A stretch of DNA of 64,000 bases from Pseudolabrys sp. FHR47 (GCF_005153485.1 NZ_CP039740.1:4343001-4407000), one strand, 5' to 3'. Shown: positions 1-8,575, counted from the stretch's first letter. A program made the numbers and translations. The notes: generated from the sequence alone by a model not told the origin.

Positions 1-2
1 AA

Positions 3-917
3 GCCTACCGCCGATTCTTGCGGCACTTCCTCGACAACGACAAGTTTGTACGCATGGGCGGCGGCATCTGCGTCAACCCCGAAGCAGGTGAAATCTTCTA
101 CCTGACGCGCGAAGAAAAGCGGCGCGTCCTCGAAATTGCGATGGAGGAAATCAACGGCAAGGTTCCGGTTATTGCCGGCACCTGGGCGATCACGACAGAA
201 GAAACCGTTGAAACCGCCAAAGACTGCAAGGCACTTGGCGTCGACGGCATCTTCGTCACGCCTCCCGGCGGAGCTCAGGACGTCACGTCATGCTGGGACG
301 CCGACGGCTATCCGGAAATCTGGCTGGATCAGATCATCGCGCAGGACCGGGCGGTCGATTTGCCGATCGTCACGCATCCTGTCGGTGGCGCCAAGCCGCC
401 GTTCTATCCCGGCCTGCCGCTCGAAGCGACCTTGCGCATCTGCCGCGAGGTGAAGAACATCGTCGGCTGGAAGATGACCTACACCTACGAAGGCTTCAAC
501 CTGATCGCCAAGGGCTTGCGCGGTCTCGACCGCCATGTCGCCGTCATGGCCGCGCTCGCCTCGCGCTTCCATGAATACAAGGCCACCGGCATGTTCGACG
601 GGACTCTGTCAGGCTTCTGGAATTTTGCGCTCAATCCCATGCTCGACCATCTCGAAGCCTGGGATCAGAACGACGTCGTCAAGGCGCGCAATATCTGGGA
701 CGGCGGTCTGTCGCAGCTCCATTCGTACGTCGCCGACATGGGCAGACTGCATATCCGCTACAAGACGGCCACTTGGCTGTGCGGTCTGATCCCGCATCCG
801 TTCATGCGAGCGCCGATGCCCATGCCGCAGCAAAAAGAGATCGATACTTTGTATCAACTCCTCAAGAATCTCGGCGTGCCGGTCATCGACCTCAAGGAGA
901 CGCGGCTAGCCGCCTAA
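3..917 (+). CDS. DHDPS/NAL-family lyase, 5' end outside the window
   Basis: This is a dihydrodipicolinate synthase / N-acetylneuraminate lyase family (class I aldolase) protein. The frame is open to the left edge (codons for A-Y-R-R-F precede the first possible start, TTG at 18), so the N-terminus lies outside. The family lysine that forms the Schiff base is visible in IVGWKMTYT (codons near 463-480), and GKVPVIAGT matches the usual second beta strand. It ends at TAA 915-917, followed by a strong terminator. The substrate cannot be told from sequence; members of this family act on 2-keto acids such as pyruvate adducts. The family assignment is firm, the specific function is open. Confidence 0.85.
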   Translation, partial: AYRRFLRHFLDNDKFVRMGGGICVNPEAGEIFYLTREEKRRVLEIAMEEINGKVPVIAGTWAITTEETVETAKDCKALGVDGIFVTPPGGAQDVTSCWDADGYPEIWLDQIIAQDRAVDLPIVTHPVGGAKPPFYPGLPLEATLRICREVKNIVGWKMTYTYEGFNLIAKGLRGLDRHVAVMAALASRFHEYKATGMFDGTLSGFWNFALNPMLDHLEAWDQNDVVKARNIWDGGLSQLHSYVADMGRLHIRYKTATWLCGLIPHPFMRAPMPMPQQKEIDTLYQLLKNLGVPVIDLKETRLAA

Positions 918-931
918 CGCCAAAACATGCT

Positions 932-977
932 CCCGGGTGTTTCGCGCCACCAAGCCGAAACGCCCGGGGGCTTCTTT
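932..977 (+). terminator. Rho-independent terminator after the DHDPS-family gene
   Basis: A 13-bp stem (CCCGGGTGTTTCG pairing with CGAAACGCCCGGG, one G-T wobble) is followed by cttctttt. It starts 14 bases after the stop codon of the upstream gene. Confidence 0.85.
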
Positions 978-1116
978 TGCGTTCCGGCCTACGGCAGAAG
1001 ATCGAGAGTCGGCGCTTAGCCGACCGCGGCCGCGCCGGACGCGGTGCGAGAATATCCTCCACCTGATCACAATTCGACGATGCGCTGCGGAAATTTATGC
1101 GCGCCGCAGCGCGCTT

Positions 1117-1146
1117 GTGCGCCTTCAATCACTCGGCCACCTCTCC
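1117..1146 (-). pseudogene. tRNA-Ser 5' fragment (acceptor strand, D arm)
   Basis: Read on the minus strand, these 30 bases match the first 30 bases of the intact tRNA-Ser at 4767-4856 at 28 positions: GGAGAGGTGGCCGAGTG, two differences, then TGAAGGCGCAC. The match stops at the anticodon stem and what follows does not fold as a tRNA. It lies in the 355-base gap between 918 and 1272, in which I otherwise see only the terminator at 932-977. It pairs conceptually with the 3' fragment at 4640-4663. Confidence 0.75.
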
Positions 1147-1272
1147 AAACTCGCATCACTCCAAGGCGCACGCACCTTCCGTCAAGTGGCGCACGCTCTG
1201 TTCGCGCGCCGTTTCGACCGACGTGAGCAAATTTGCACGACGCGGAGCTCTGCATTGCCGGACTCCGTCCAT

Positions 1273-2784
1273 TCATTGATTTTTGATCGGCCGAAGTTCC
1301 TGAGAGTGGAAGATAAGGAAGCTGACGCCAGCGAGCCCCAAGACACCAACCCCTCCATAGAGCATCATCCACCCAAAGCCTTGGACAAGCGCTTGGTGGA
1401 TGAGCGACTCGGATAGCTCTGGACCGGACACCGTGTTTCCGGCGGCGATCCTCTCGGCAAGAGAGCGCAGATATGTGGCATCCAGCGTTTCTGGCAATGC
1501 GCTCCTGAGGTGCGCCAGCACGCCACTGACCAAGATGAACCCCATTATCGCGATGTTGACCGCCAATGAGACCATCCGGGCGCTCATGTCGATGCCAGAC
1601 GCCATTCCGGCGCGCTCGCTTGGCACTGAACCTGTGGTGGTATTGGTGACAGGCGTGTTGGTCAGTCCCAGCCCAACGCCAGCGAGGATACAGCCTGGCA
1701 GCATCGTCAGCCAACTTGCCTGGGCAGCGGCGCTGCCAAACTTCATCAGAATGAAGCCCACGCCGATCGTGAGCAGGCCGGCAGGAATGACAATACCAGG
1801 CCGGTATCTTAACGAAAGCCGCTCCGCCACCGGCGGCACGACGAGCGTCGGGAGTGTATAGGCGAGCAACGCGAGGCCCGCCGAAACGCTGTCATAACCG
1901 AGGCCCGCCTGAAACCAGATCGGCAAGTAGATCATGAAAGGCCAGAAGCTGATATTCATCGCGGCCGAGCCGACGAGCGCGCCGGAAAAGGTGCGGATGC
2001 GGAATACGGAAAAATCGAACATCGGTCGTGGGCTAACCTTCTCCGCAATGAGGAAGGCGATGAAACTGATGACCGAAACGCCAATGACTCCCAAGGCTGC
2101 CAGGCTAACGAAACCGAGATCCGGCCCCTGTGTGATGAAGAACGCGAGACAAAAGACCGACAACGACAGCGCAATGATGCCCGCAATGTCGAGGCTGCTT
2201 GCCTGCGAGTCCTTCGATTCCTGAACGCCGCTTTGGGCGAGGATAAGTGCCACGACAGCAAACAAGGCGTGAACGAGGAACACCCACCTCCAACTCGAAA
2301 CCACGACGATCGCGCCGCCGATGATTGGGCCGAAGCCAAGGCCAATACCGAAGATGATTCCCCACCAGCCGAAGGCGATAGCGCGATGCCGTCCTTCCTG
2401 GAATTGATGGGAGAGGACGGCGATCTGACAGATCAGCATCGCGCCGCCGCTCATGCCCTGGAGAAATCGGGCAACGATCAAGACCGAGACGTCTTCAGTC
2501 ACGCCGCAAATCAGCGAGGTCACGCCAAATGCAGCGATCGAAGTCATGAAGATGCACTTACGCCCATAGCGGTCGGCCAGCGTACCGGTCGCCATCAGAA
2601 CGGTCGTCACTGCGATCGTGTAGGCGTTCATGATCCATTGGAGTTGCTTGAAATCAGCGTGCAGCACCTCCTCCAACGTCGGCAGGATTGCGGGGATGCT
2701 GGAAATCTCCAGACCGAACATGAGAGATGAGAGGCAAGCGGCGGCCAATGCGACCGTGCTTCGGCGTGTCAGTGCAGGGGGCAT
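1273..2784 (-). CDS. MFS drug-efflux transporter, DHA2 (14-TM) type
   Basis: This is an inner-membrane proton-antiport exporter of the EmrB/QacA (DHA2) group, about 503 residues, which is the usual length for 14 transmembrane segments. The MFS motif A variant GTLADRYGRK lies after the second helix, and the motif C-like glycine-rich stretch GWWGIIFGIGLGFGPIIGG follows in the fifth helix region. I chose the ATG at 2784 because GGAAGG (2792-2797) sits seven bases before it; an ATG at 2802 and a TTG at 2814 are alternatives without a clear ribosome site. It is divergent from the LysR gene at 2952, which probably regulates it. The exported compound is unknown. Confidence 0.9.
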   Translation of the reverse strand: MPPALTRRSTVALAAACLSSLMFGLEISSIPAILPTLEEVLHADFKQLQWIMNAYTIAVTTVLMATGTLADRYGRKCIFMTSIAAFGVTSLICGVTEDVSVLIVARFLQGMSGGAMLICQIAVLSHQFQEGRHRAIAFGWWGIIFGIGLGFGPIIGGAIVVVSSWRWVFLVHALFAVVALILAQSGVQESKDSQASSLDIAGIIALSLSVFCLAFFITQGPDLGFVSLAALGVIGVSVISFIAFLIAEKVSPRPMFDFSVFRIRTFSGALVGSAAMNISFWPFMIYLPIWFQAGLGYDSVSAGLALLAYTLPTLVVPPVAERLSLRYRPGIVIPAGLLTIGVGFILMKFGSAAAQASWLTMLPGCILAGVGLGLTNTPVTNTTTGSVPSERAGMASGIDMSARMVSLAVNIAIMGFILVSGVLAHLRSALPETLDATYLRSLAERIAAGNTVSGPELSESLIHQALVQGFGWMMLYGGVGVLGLAGVSFLIFHSQELRPIKNQ

Positions 2785-2951
2785 GGTTTGGCCTTCCGAC
2801 ATTGTCGTTGGCAACGGCGAAATCCGGAGGCGACAAGAAGGAAGGACAGCCCGGCCCGCGCGTTGCTGCGTGAAAGCAACATAGTCGGACCTTGACCATT
2901 TCAGAACTGGATGATTGACTATACCTAAGACAACAAATTTGGATAAATGAG

Positions 2952-3809
2952 ATGGCCATACTGGACGTGGATGCCGTCCAGGCGTTCGTGGCGATTGCCA
3001 ATCACCAGAGCTTCACACGCGCGGCCGAGGCGCTTGGCACCACGCAGGGCGCGATCAGCGTGAAGTTGAAGAGGCTGGAAGATCGGCTCGGCCAGAAGCT
3101 GATCGAGCGGACGCCTCGCTTAGTGCGCCTGTCGGCGCAGGGCGCTGTGTTCCTGGAATCCGCGCGCGACTTCCTGGCTGCACATGACCGCGCCATCGCG
3201 GGTTTATCCTCCACACGTCGACGATTTGCGCTCGGTATTGCCACCCATGTCGCCGGTTCGGAGCTTCCAACACTGCTGGCGCGGCTGAACGCGCACGACC
3301 CAGCGCTCACCATCGAGGTTCGGCTCGACAATTCGCGCAATCTGCTCGACGCTTTCGAGCGTGGCGAAATCGATGCCGCGATCGTCCGCCGGGAGGACGA
3401 CCGGCGCGACGGAGAGGTGCTTGCGCCGGAACACTTCGGCTGGTTTGCAACTCCGGGCTTCGTGCATCGAACGGGCGAGCCGCTGCGTTTGGCTGCTTTG
3501 TCACCATCCTGCGGAGTCCGTGACGTCGCCACCCGCGCGCTCGACGCCGCGGGGATAGCCTGGACGGAAGTTTTCCTTGGCGGCGGCTCCTCCGTCGTTG
3601 CGGATGCCGTTTCGGCCGGGTTAGCCACTGCCGTATTCTCTTGCCGGCTCGCGCCAGCTGGCACGATCGAGGTTAGTCAGCGGTTCGGACTGCCTTCGCT
3701 TCCCTCATCCGAAATTGTTCTTCTGTCGACACTCTCGGATGCCAAATCCCGCGAAGCGCTGAGAACCCTCGCGACCGCTTTTCGCGAACACCGTCCACCC
3801 TCGGCGTAA
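2952..3809 (+). CDS. LysR-family transcriptional regulator
   Basis: This is a 285-residue LysR-type regulator. The N-terminal winged HTH (residues 1-60) reads VDAVQAFVAIANHQSFTRAA, then GTTQGAISVKLKRLEDRLG, followed by LIERTPRLVRLSAQGAVFL; the rest is the periplasmic-binding-like effector domain. It is divergently transcribed from the MFS gene with 167 bases between the starts, the classic layout for a LysR protein controlling its neighbour. The effector is unknown. Together with the MFS and DUF4865 genes it makes a three-gene block flanked by tRNA-Ser remnants. Confidence 0.92.
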   Translation: MAILDVDAVQAFVAIANHQSFTRAAEALGTTQGAISVKLKRLEDRLGQKLIERTPRLVRLSAQGAVFLESARDFLAAHDRAIAGLSSTRRRFALGIATHVAGSELPTLLARLNAHDPALTIEVRLDNSRNLLDAFERGEIDAAIVRREDDRRDGEVLAPEHFGWFATPGFVHRTGEPLRLAALSPSCGVRDVATRALDAAGIAWTEVFLGGGSSVVADAVSAGLATAVFSCRLAPAGTIEVSQRFGLPSLPSSEIVLLSTLSDAKSREALRTLATAFREHRPPSA

Positions 3810-3830
3810 ATACCGCTTGTTGATAGCTCA

Positions 3831-4403
3831 TCACTCGCTGCTGTCGGGCAGCGTGTCCAACAACGGTCGTGCCAAATGAAGGATTTGATAGCCCGTGCCA
3901 GCGTCAGCCTGTTCGCGATCCGATAGCACGACGCGCGTGATTTGCCAGTTCAGGACGTCGACGCCGACGGCAGCTGCAACAGTTCCCGCACGCACGGCTG
4001 TTTCCTTATTGCGTTCAATCTCGCTCGCAAATGCGGTTCCCAAGTCCGTATCAACCGCGATCTGAGTCTCTTGCCGATAGGCAAAGCGGGCCTCCCCTCC
4101 GGGTCCCTTACGCGCATCGAACGCAAAGCGTGTCTCGATAGCTGCGCGCCCGAACAGATCGACGACAATTTTGTATCCTCCCTTCACGAGAAAGCTGCGA
4201 AAGGCATCGTCCTGTCGCCATAGATAGAGCGATGAATAGCTATTCGTATTCGCTCCGAATTTCCCACTCTCGCGAAGGAGGAAGCCCTTGAAGTAGAGTT
4301 CCGGCACGGCATCCCAAAGTGGACCGCGCTCCCTTGCCCGTGCCCGGATCAACCCGATGTCGTAGTCGGCCGGCAGGCGATGCCCGTAGTGAGCGATGAT
4401 CAT
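3831..4403 (-). CDS. DUF4865 family protein
   Basis: This 190-residue protein opens with MIIAHYGHRLPADYDIGLIR and contains LYFKGFLLRESGKFGANTNS, which I recognise as typical of the DUF4865 family; the length fits. The function is not established. I see no signal peptide or membrane helix, so it is probably cytoplasmic. It is convergent with the LysR gene (21 bases between the stops). DUF4865 genes often sit next to LysR regulators, so membership in one small functional unit with the LysR and exporter genes is plausible but inferred. Confidence 0.75.
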   Translation of the reverse strand: MIIAHYGHRLPADYDIGLIRARARERGPLWDAVPELYFKGFLLRESGKFGANTNSYSSLYLWRQDDAFRSFLVKGGYKIVVDLFGRAAIETRFAFDARKGPGGEARFAYRQETQIAVDTDLGTAFASEIERNKETAVRAGTVAAAVGVDVLNWQITRVVLSDREQADAGTGYQILHLARPLLDTLPDSSE

Positions 4404-4639
4404 TCTCGCAGGTCCCGTCTGTGATCGAATTCATTCAGCCGACGTCAGAATACCCGCGGGACTTTCAGCGAAGAATGGCGCGACATTGTATTTCTGTGAT
4501 TGCGGTTTGAGATAAATGACCGCTGGAAACGCCCGTTTTTAAACTATGCGGGCGCTCAGGCTGGATAATTCGCGAAGATGCTGGTCCGTCCAAAGGAGCG
4601 AAGTCGCCCTGGAATTGGCATCCTGGTTCAATATTGAAG

Positions 4640-4663
4640 TGGCGGAGAGAGGGATTCGAACCC
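4640..4663 (-). pseudogene. tRNA-Ser 3' fragment (T arm, acceptor, CCA)
   Basis: On the minus strand these 24 bases read GGGTTCGAATCCC, then TCTCTCCGCCA. They match the 3' end of the intact tRNA-Ser at 4767-4856 except for two missing bases (TC/AG) in the acceptor region. The preceding minus-strand sequence has hairpins but no serine anticodon arm, and a second T-arm-like stretch (gagggttcgatatccctc) occurs on the plus strand at 4717-4734. I read the stretch 4640-4740 as tRNA debris. In 4404-4639 I see only a small inverted repeat and no gene. Confidence 0.7.
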
Positions 4664-4766
4664 ATAGGCCCGGCTAAGCTGGGCCGTCTCTAGCGCGAAG
4701 CAGCGCGCGAAAGATCGAGGGTTCGATATCCCTCTATTTAACAATGCTTCGGGATATCCGGCAGGC

Positions 4767-4856
4767 TGGCGGAGAGAGAGGGATTCGAACCCTCGATACG
4801 GTTTCCCGTATACACGCTTTCCAAGCGTGCGCCTTCAGCCACTCGGCCACCTCTCC
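4767..4856 (-). tRNA. tRNA-Ser (anticodon GGA)
   Basis: The minus strand reads GGAGAGGTGGCCGAGTGG at the 5' end, the anticodon arm GCACGCTTGGAAAGCGTGT with anticodon GGA, a long variable arm (ACGGGAAACCGT) typical of serine tRNAs, the T arm GAGGGTTCGAATCCCTC, and an acceptor ending in G plus an encoded CCA (4767-4769). All stems pair, with one G-T at the base of the acceptor. Confidence 0.95.
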
Positions 4857-5117
4857 GGACCCGCCTCACCTAACGTTGCGAACGGCATTCGTAAAGTCGC
4901 GCCGGCAGATTCCGCTGGTTTTCCTTAGCTTTGGGAAACAGAGGGCTGGGCCGCCCTGAGCCCGCGAAACGAAGCCATTGCTTAAGACTATCCCCGTGAC
5001 TTGGCAAGTTTCGATCTAATGTTTCTATCAATCCATCGGGAGGACCCGGTTTTGTTTCCGGGCGCAGGGCCCTAAGGGTCAAGGCGACACGTTCGCAAAA
5101 CAACCGGGAGCGGCGCC
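4857..5117 (+). other. Leader region upstream of the tungstate transporter
   Basis: I see no gene in this stretch. It holds a short inverted repeat (cccgg...ccggg, about 5047-5063) and a palindrome agggccct, then GGGAG (5106-5110) before the GTG start of tupB. A tungstate- or molybdate-responsive site would be expected here, but I could not identify a ModE- or TunR-like box. Confidence 0.4.
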
Positions 5118-5810
5118 GTGAGCGGCGACACCTCAGCCCTGACCCTGATCCTGTCCGGCGATCCCGGTCTCTATCGCATCATCGCTCTGTCGCTCGTCGT
5201 CAGCCTCAGCGCCGCGTTCTGCGCCGCCGTCATCGGCATCCCGCTCGGCGCGCTGATCGCGCTCACCCGCTTTCGCGGCCGTGACGGCGTCATTGTCGTG
5301 CTCAACGCCCTGATGGGCCTGCCGCCGGTCGTCGTCGGCCTCGCCGTTTATCTCGCTTTGTCGCGCTCCGGGCCGCTCGGCAGCTTGGGCATCCTGTTCA
5401 CGCCGCAGGCGATGATTATCGCGCAAACTGTGCTGGTGACTCCGATCATCGCCGCCCTCTCCCGCCAGACGGTCGAGGACCTGTGGCTCGAGTACCGTGA
5501 AGAACTAGCGGCCATGGACATCGGCCCGGCGGCGCGCATCGCGACGCTGGTGTGGGATGCGCGATTCTCTCTGATGACCGCCCTGCTGGCCGGCTTCGGC
5601 CGCGCCGCCGCCGAAGTCGGCGCCATCATCGTCGTCGGCGGTAATATCGACGGCTTCACCCGCACCATGACCACCGCCATCGCGCTCGAAACCTCGAAGG
5701 GCGACCTGCCGCTCGCGGTCGGACTTGGCATTGTCCTGATGGCCATCGTCATTGTCATCAACGCACTCGCCTGGGCCGCCCGGCGCGCCGGCGAACGCTA
5801 CGCGGGATGA
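5118..5810 (+). CDS. tupB: Tungstate ABC transporter permease TupB
   Basis: This is an integral membrane subunit of the TupABC tungstate importer, 230 residues with several hydrophobic helices (first about residues 17-45, last about 200-220). The cytoplasmic EAA-type loop that contacts the ATPase is visible as EELAAMDIGPAARIATLVW (about residues 130-150). GTG start with GGGAG seven bases upstream. Its last codons overlap the ATG of tupC (ATGA), so the two are translationally coupled. Specificity for tungstate rather than molybdate follows from the TupA-type binding protein and from family resemblance; it was not tested. Confidence 0.88.
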   Translation: MSGDTSALTLILSGDPGLYRIIALSLVVSLSAAFCAAVIGIPLGALIALTRFRGRDGVIVVLNALMGLPPVVVGLAVYLALSRSGPLGSLGILFTPQAMIIAQTVLVTPIIAALSRQTVEDLWLEYREELAAMDIGPAARIATLVWDARFSLMTALLAGFGRAAAEVGAIIVVGGNIDGFTRTMTTAIALETSKGDLPLAVGLGIVLMAIVIVINALAWAARRAGERYAG

Positions 5811-6535
5811 CCATGCGCGCGCCCGACGCAGACCTCCCCATCGTTCTGTCCGGCATCACTGTCAAAGCCGGGGCCGTGACGATTCTCGATGGCGTCACGC
5901 AGACGATCACGACGGGGTCGCCGACGATGCTGATCGGCCCCAACGGCGCCGGCAAGACCACCTTGCTGCGCGTCCTCATGGGCCTCGTCCGGCCGAATAC
6001 GGGCAGCGTGACCTGGGGAAACCGCAGCGACCTCTCACAGGTGCGCCGTGCCATCGTGTTCCAGCGGCCGGTAATGCTGCGCCGCTCCGCCACCGCCAAC
6101 ATCGCTTATGCATTGGGCGCGGCGGGCGTGCCGCGTGCGCGGCATGAGGAACGTATCGCCGAGCTGATGACGCTGGTCGGCCTCGACGGACTCGCGGCGC
6201 GGCCGGCGCGAAAACTGTCCGGCGGCGAACAGCAGCGCCTCGCTCTCGCGCGCGCTCTGGCGCGCGATCCTTCGGTGCTGCTGCTCGACGAGCCGACCGC
6301 CAGCCTCGATCCGGCGGCGACCAAATCCATCGAAGATATCGTGCGCACCGTGGCGCAGCGCGGCGTCAAGGTCGTCATGTCGACGCACGATCTCGGCCAG
6401 GCGCGGCGCCTCGGCGGCGATGTCATGCTGATGCATCGCGGCCGTATCGTCGAACATGGCCCCGCCGCCGAATTCTTTATGCAACCGAACACCGAACAAG
6501 CCCGGCAATTCATCGCCGGCGAGTTGCTGGTGTGA
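5807..6535 (+). CDS. tupC: Tungstate ABC transporter ATPase TupC
   Basis: This is the cytoplasmic ATPase of the TupABC importer, 242 residues. It has Walker A GPNGAGKTT (residues about 44-52), the ABC signature LSGGEQQRLALARAL (about 137-151), Walker B LLLDEPTASLDP, and the H-loop MSTHDLGQARRL. It overlaps tupB by four bases. The short C-terminus (no TOBE domain) distinguishes it from ModC-type molybdate ATPases and fits TupC. Confidence 0.88.
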   Translation: MTMRAPDADLPIVLSGITVKAGAVTILDGVTQTITTGSPTMLIGPNGAGKTTLLRVLMGLVRPNTGSVTWGNRSDLSQVRRAIVFQRPVMLRRSATANIAYALGAAGVPRARHEERIAELMTLVGLDGLAARPARKLSGGEQQRLALARALARDPSVLLLDEPTASLDPAATKSIEDIVRTVAQRGVKVVMSTHDLGQARRLGGDVMLMHRGRIVEHGPAAEFFMQPNTEQARQFIAGELLV

Positions 6536-6567
6536 AAAACGACAACAAAAGACAATTGGAGGATCAC

Positions 6568-7401
6568 ATGTCCAACGTTCGTAACGCAACCGCTGCCGTT
6601 TTCGCCGTCGCGCTTTTCGCCACGCAGCCGGGCTTCGCGCAAGACAAGTCGATCGTGGTCGCCTCCACCACCTCGACGCAGGATTCCGGCCTGTTCGAAT
6701 ATCTGTTGCCGAAGTTCAAAGAGAAGTCCGGCATCACCGTGAAGGTCGTTGCGCAAGGCACGGGCCAGGCGCTCGACACCGGCAAGCGCTGTGACGCCGA
6801 CGTCGTCTTCGTTCACGCCAAGGCGCAAGAGGAGAAGTTCGTCGCCGACGGGGCCGGCGTGAAACGCTTCCCGGTCATGTACAACGATTTCGTCATTGTC
6901 GGACCGAAGAGCGATCCGGCCGGCATCAAGGGCACCAAGGACGTCGCCAAGGCACTGGTCACCATCAAGGACAAGGGAGCGGCGTTCTTTTCGCGCGGCG
7001 ACCGCTCCGGAACGCATTCGGCCGAACTGGCGCTATGGAAGGCCTCAGGTGTCGATATCGAGAAGGATAATGGCACTTGGTACAAGTCGCTCGGCCAAGG
7101 CATGGGTGCGACGCTCAACACCACCGCCGCCGGCAATGGCTACACCCTGACCGACCGTGCCACCTGGATCCATTTCAAGAACAAGCAGGATCTCGCCATC
7201 GCAGTGGAGGGCGACAAGTGGCTGTTCAACCAATACGGCGTGATGCTGGTGAACCCGGCGAAATGTCCGAGCGTCAAGAAAGACCTCGGCCAGGCCTTCA
7301 TCAATTATCTCATCTCACCGCAGGGCCAGAAGGACATCGCCGGCTACAAAATCGACGGCCAGAGCCTGTTTTTCCCGAACGCGGAAGACGTGGGCGCGTA
7401 A
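6568..7401 (+). CDS. tupA: Tungstate-binding periplasmic protein TupA
   Basis: This is the periplasmic oxyanion-binding subunit, 277 residues. The signal peptide spans residues 1 to about 24 (hydrophobic core AVFAVALFATQPGFAQ). The mature start IVVASTTSTQDSGLF carries the TupA-type TTSTQDSGL anion-binding motif, and AQGTGQALDTGKRCDADV follows in the first lobe. I chose the ATG at 6568 because GGAGG (6558-6562) lies just before it and the signal peptide starts there; a GTG at 6532 would overlap tupC and prepend charged residues. It is the last gene of the tupBCA operon. Confidence 0.9.
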   Translation: MSNVRNATAAVFAVALFATQPGFAQDKSIVVASTTSTQDSGLFEYLLPKFKEKSGITVKVVAQGTGQALDTGKRCDADVVFVHAKAQEEKFVADGAGVKRFPVMYNDFVIVGPKSDPAGIKGTKDVAKALVTIKDKGAAFFSRGDRSGTHSAELALWKASGVDIEKDNGTWYKSLGQGMGATLNTTAAGNGYTLTDRATWIHFKNKQDLAIAVEGDKWLFNQYGVMLVNPAKCPSVKKDLGQAFINYLISPQGQKDIAGYKIDGQSLFFPNAEDVGA

Positions 7402-7479
7402 ACGGCGGGCACGAAAGGCGGGAGTTCCGGCGACGGATCGCGCCTTTCATCCCGCGCCTTCAATGACTAGATTGCGACC

Positions 7480-8370
7480 ATGAGCCCAAAGCCGGACAGC
7501 GCCGACTCCTACCTCATCCGCCCCGATCCCAACGATCCGCGGCTGACCGAGCGCGTCACCGGCATCGACCAGACCGGTGCCCGCATCGAGACTTCGGTGA
7601 CGGTGGAGCGGCCGCTGACGATCTTTCTCAACAGCCAGGAGATCGTCACGGCGATGACGATCAACGACTATCCGGAGTATCTGGCGATCGGCTACCTGCT
7701 CAATCAGCATATGCTTCTGCCGGACGATGTCGTCACCGGCGTCGATTACGACGAGGAACTGTCGCTCGTCGTCGTGCGCACCAAACGCAAGACGAACTAC
7801 GAGAAGAAGCTGAAGAAGAAGGTACAGACTTCAGGCTGCGCCCAGGGCACCGTGTTCGGCGACCTGATGGAGGCGCTGGAGGATGTCTCGCTGCCGGCAA
7901 CGCCGCTGCGCACGTCATGGCTCTATGCGCTGACCCACAAGATCAACACCACGCCGTCGCTTTATCTCGAAGCCGGCGCCATTCACGGCTGCGTGCTGGC
8001 CCACGAAGACAAGCCGCTGGTCTATATGGAAGACGTCGGCCGCCACAACGCGGTCGACAAGATCGCCGGCTGGATGTTCAAGGAAAAGGTCGCAGCGCAC
8101 GACAAGATATTCTACACCACCGGCCGCCTCACCTCGGAGATGGTGCTCAAAACTGTGCGCATGGGCATTCCAATTCTGATCTCGCGCTCGGGCTTCACCG
8201 CCTGGGGCGTCGAGTTGGCGCGCAAAGCCAATCTGACGCTGATTGGCCGCGCTCGCGGCCAGCGCTTCGTCGCGCTGGCGGGCGAAGAACGCATCGTGTT
8301 CGACCAGGATTTGAGCAAAGTACCGGATGAAGGCACCAAGCATCGCCGCAAGGCGGCGCTGGAGGATTGA
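7480..8370 (+). CDS. fdhD: FdhD, formate dehydrogenase accessory sulfurtransferase
   Basis: FdhD moves sulfur from IscS to the Mo/W-bis-MGD cofactor so that formate dehydrogenase becomes active. The 296-residue sequence has the family core SVTVERPLTIFLNSQEI, the active-site loop SGCAQGTVFGDL with Cys120, and GAIHGCVLAHEDKPLVYMEDVGRHNA split around residues 166-190. Unlike E. coli FdhD, which has a CxxC pair in the loop, only one cysteine is present here. Downstream of tupBCA and upstream of mobA, it fits a Mo/W enzyme maturation locus. No fdh structural gene is in the window. Confidence 0.92.
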   Translation: MSPKPDSADSYLIRPDPNDPRLTERVTGIDQTGARIETSVTVERPLTIFLNSQEIVTAMTINDYPEYLAIGYLLNQHMLLPDDVVTGVDYDEELSLVVVRTKRKTNYEKKLKKKVQTSGCAQGTVFGDLMEALEDVSLPATPLRTSWLYALTHKINTTPSLYLEAGAIHGCVLAHEDKPLVYMEDVGRHNAVDKIAGWMFKEKVAAHDKIFYTTGRLTSEMVLKTVRMGIPILISRSGFTAWGVELARKANLTLIGRARGQRFVALAGEERIVFDQDLSKVPDEGTKHRRKAALED

Positions 8371-8394
8371 GTCGAGGCAGAGCGGCATACACAC

Positions 8395-8575
8395 CTTCCC
8401 CTCTCCCCTTGGGGGAGAGGGTGTCCGAGCGGAGGCGAAGCCGAGCGAGGACGGGAGAGGGGTAGCCACCTCCGCATAATCCATGAACCCCTCTCCCGGC
8501 TCGCCATAGCGCGTCGAAGACGCGCGTAAACGCGCTTATGGCTCGCCACCCTCTCCCCCAAGGGGAGAGGGGAAG
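8395..8575. repeat. 181-bp element bounded by perfect 27-bp inverted repeats
   Basis: The arms at 8395-8421 and 8549-8575 are exact reverse complements (cttcccctctccccttgggg ... and its mirror). An inner pair, cgggagaggggt (about 8452-8463) and acccctctcccg (about 8488-8499), nests inside, so the whole stretch can form a long cruciform or RNA hairpin. It carries no coding sequence and lies between fdhD and mobA. It resembles non-autonomous intergenic repeats common in this bacterial group. No target-site duplication is evident. Confidence 0.85.

Noticed and set aside
2881..2922. atagtc ... gactat inverted repeat between the MFS and LysR genes as a LysR operator
   Set aside because: The arms are only six bases and 30 bases apart, too weak and too far for a T-N11-A type site.
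4857..5117. Possible Moco or tungsten-cofactor riboswitch before tupB
   Set aside because: Only short unconnected inverted repeats are visible; the multi-stem pattern of the Moco RNA motif was not found by eye.
7413..7448. gaaaggcg ... cgcctttc repeat after tupA as a terminator
   Set aside because: Loop of 20 bases and no T-run; it may be chance.
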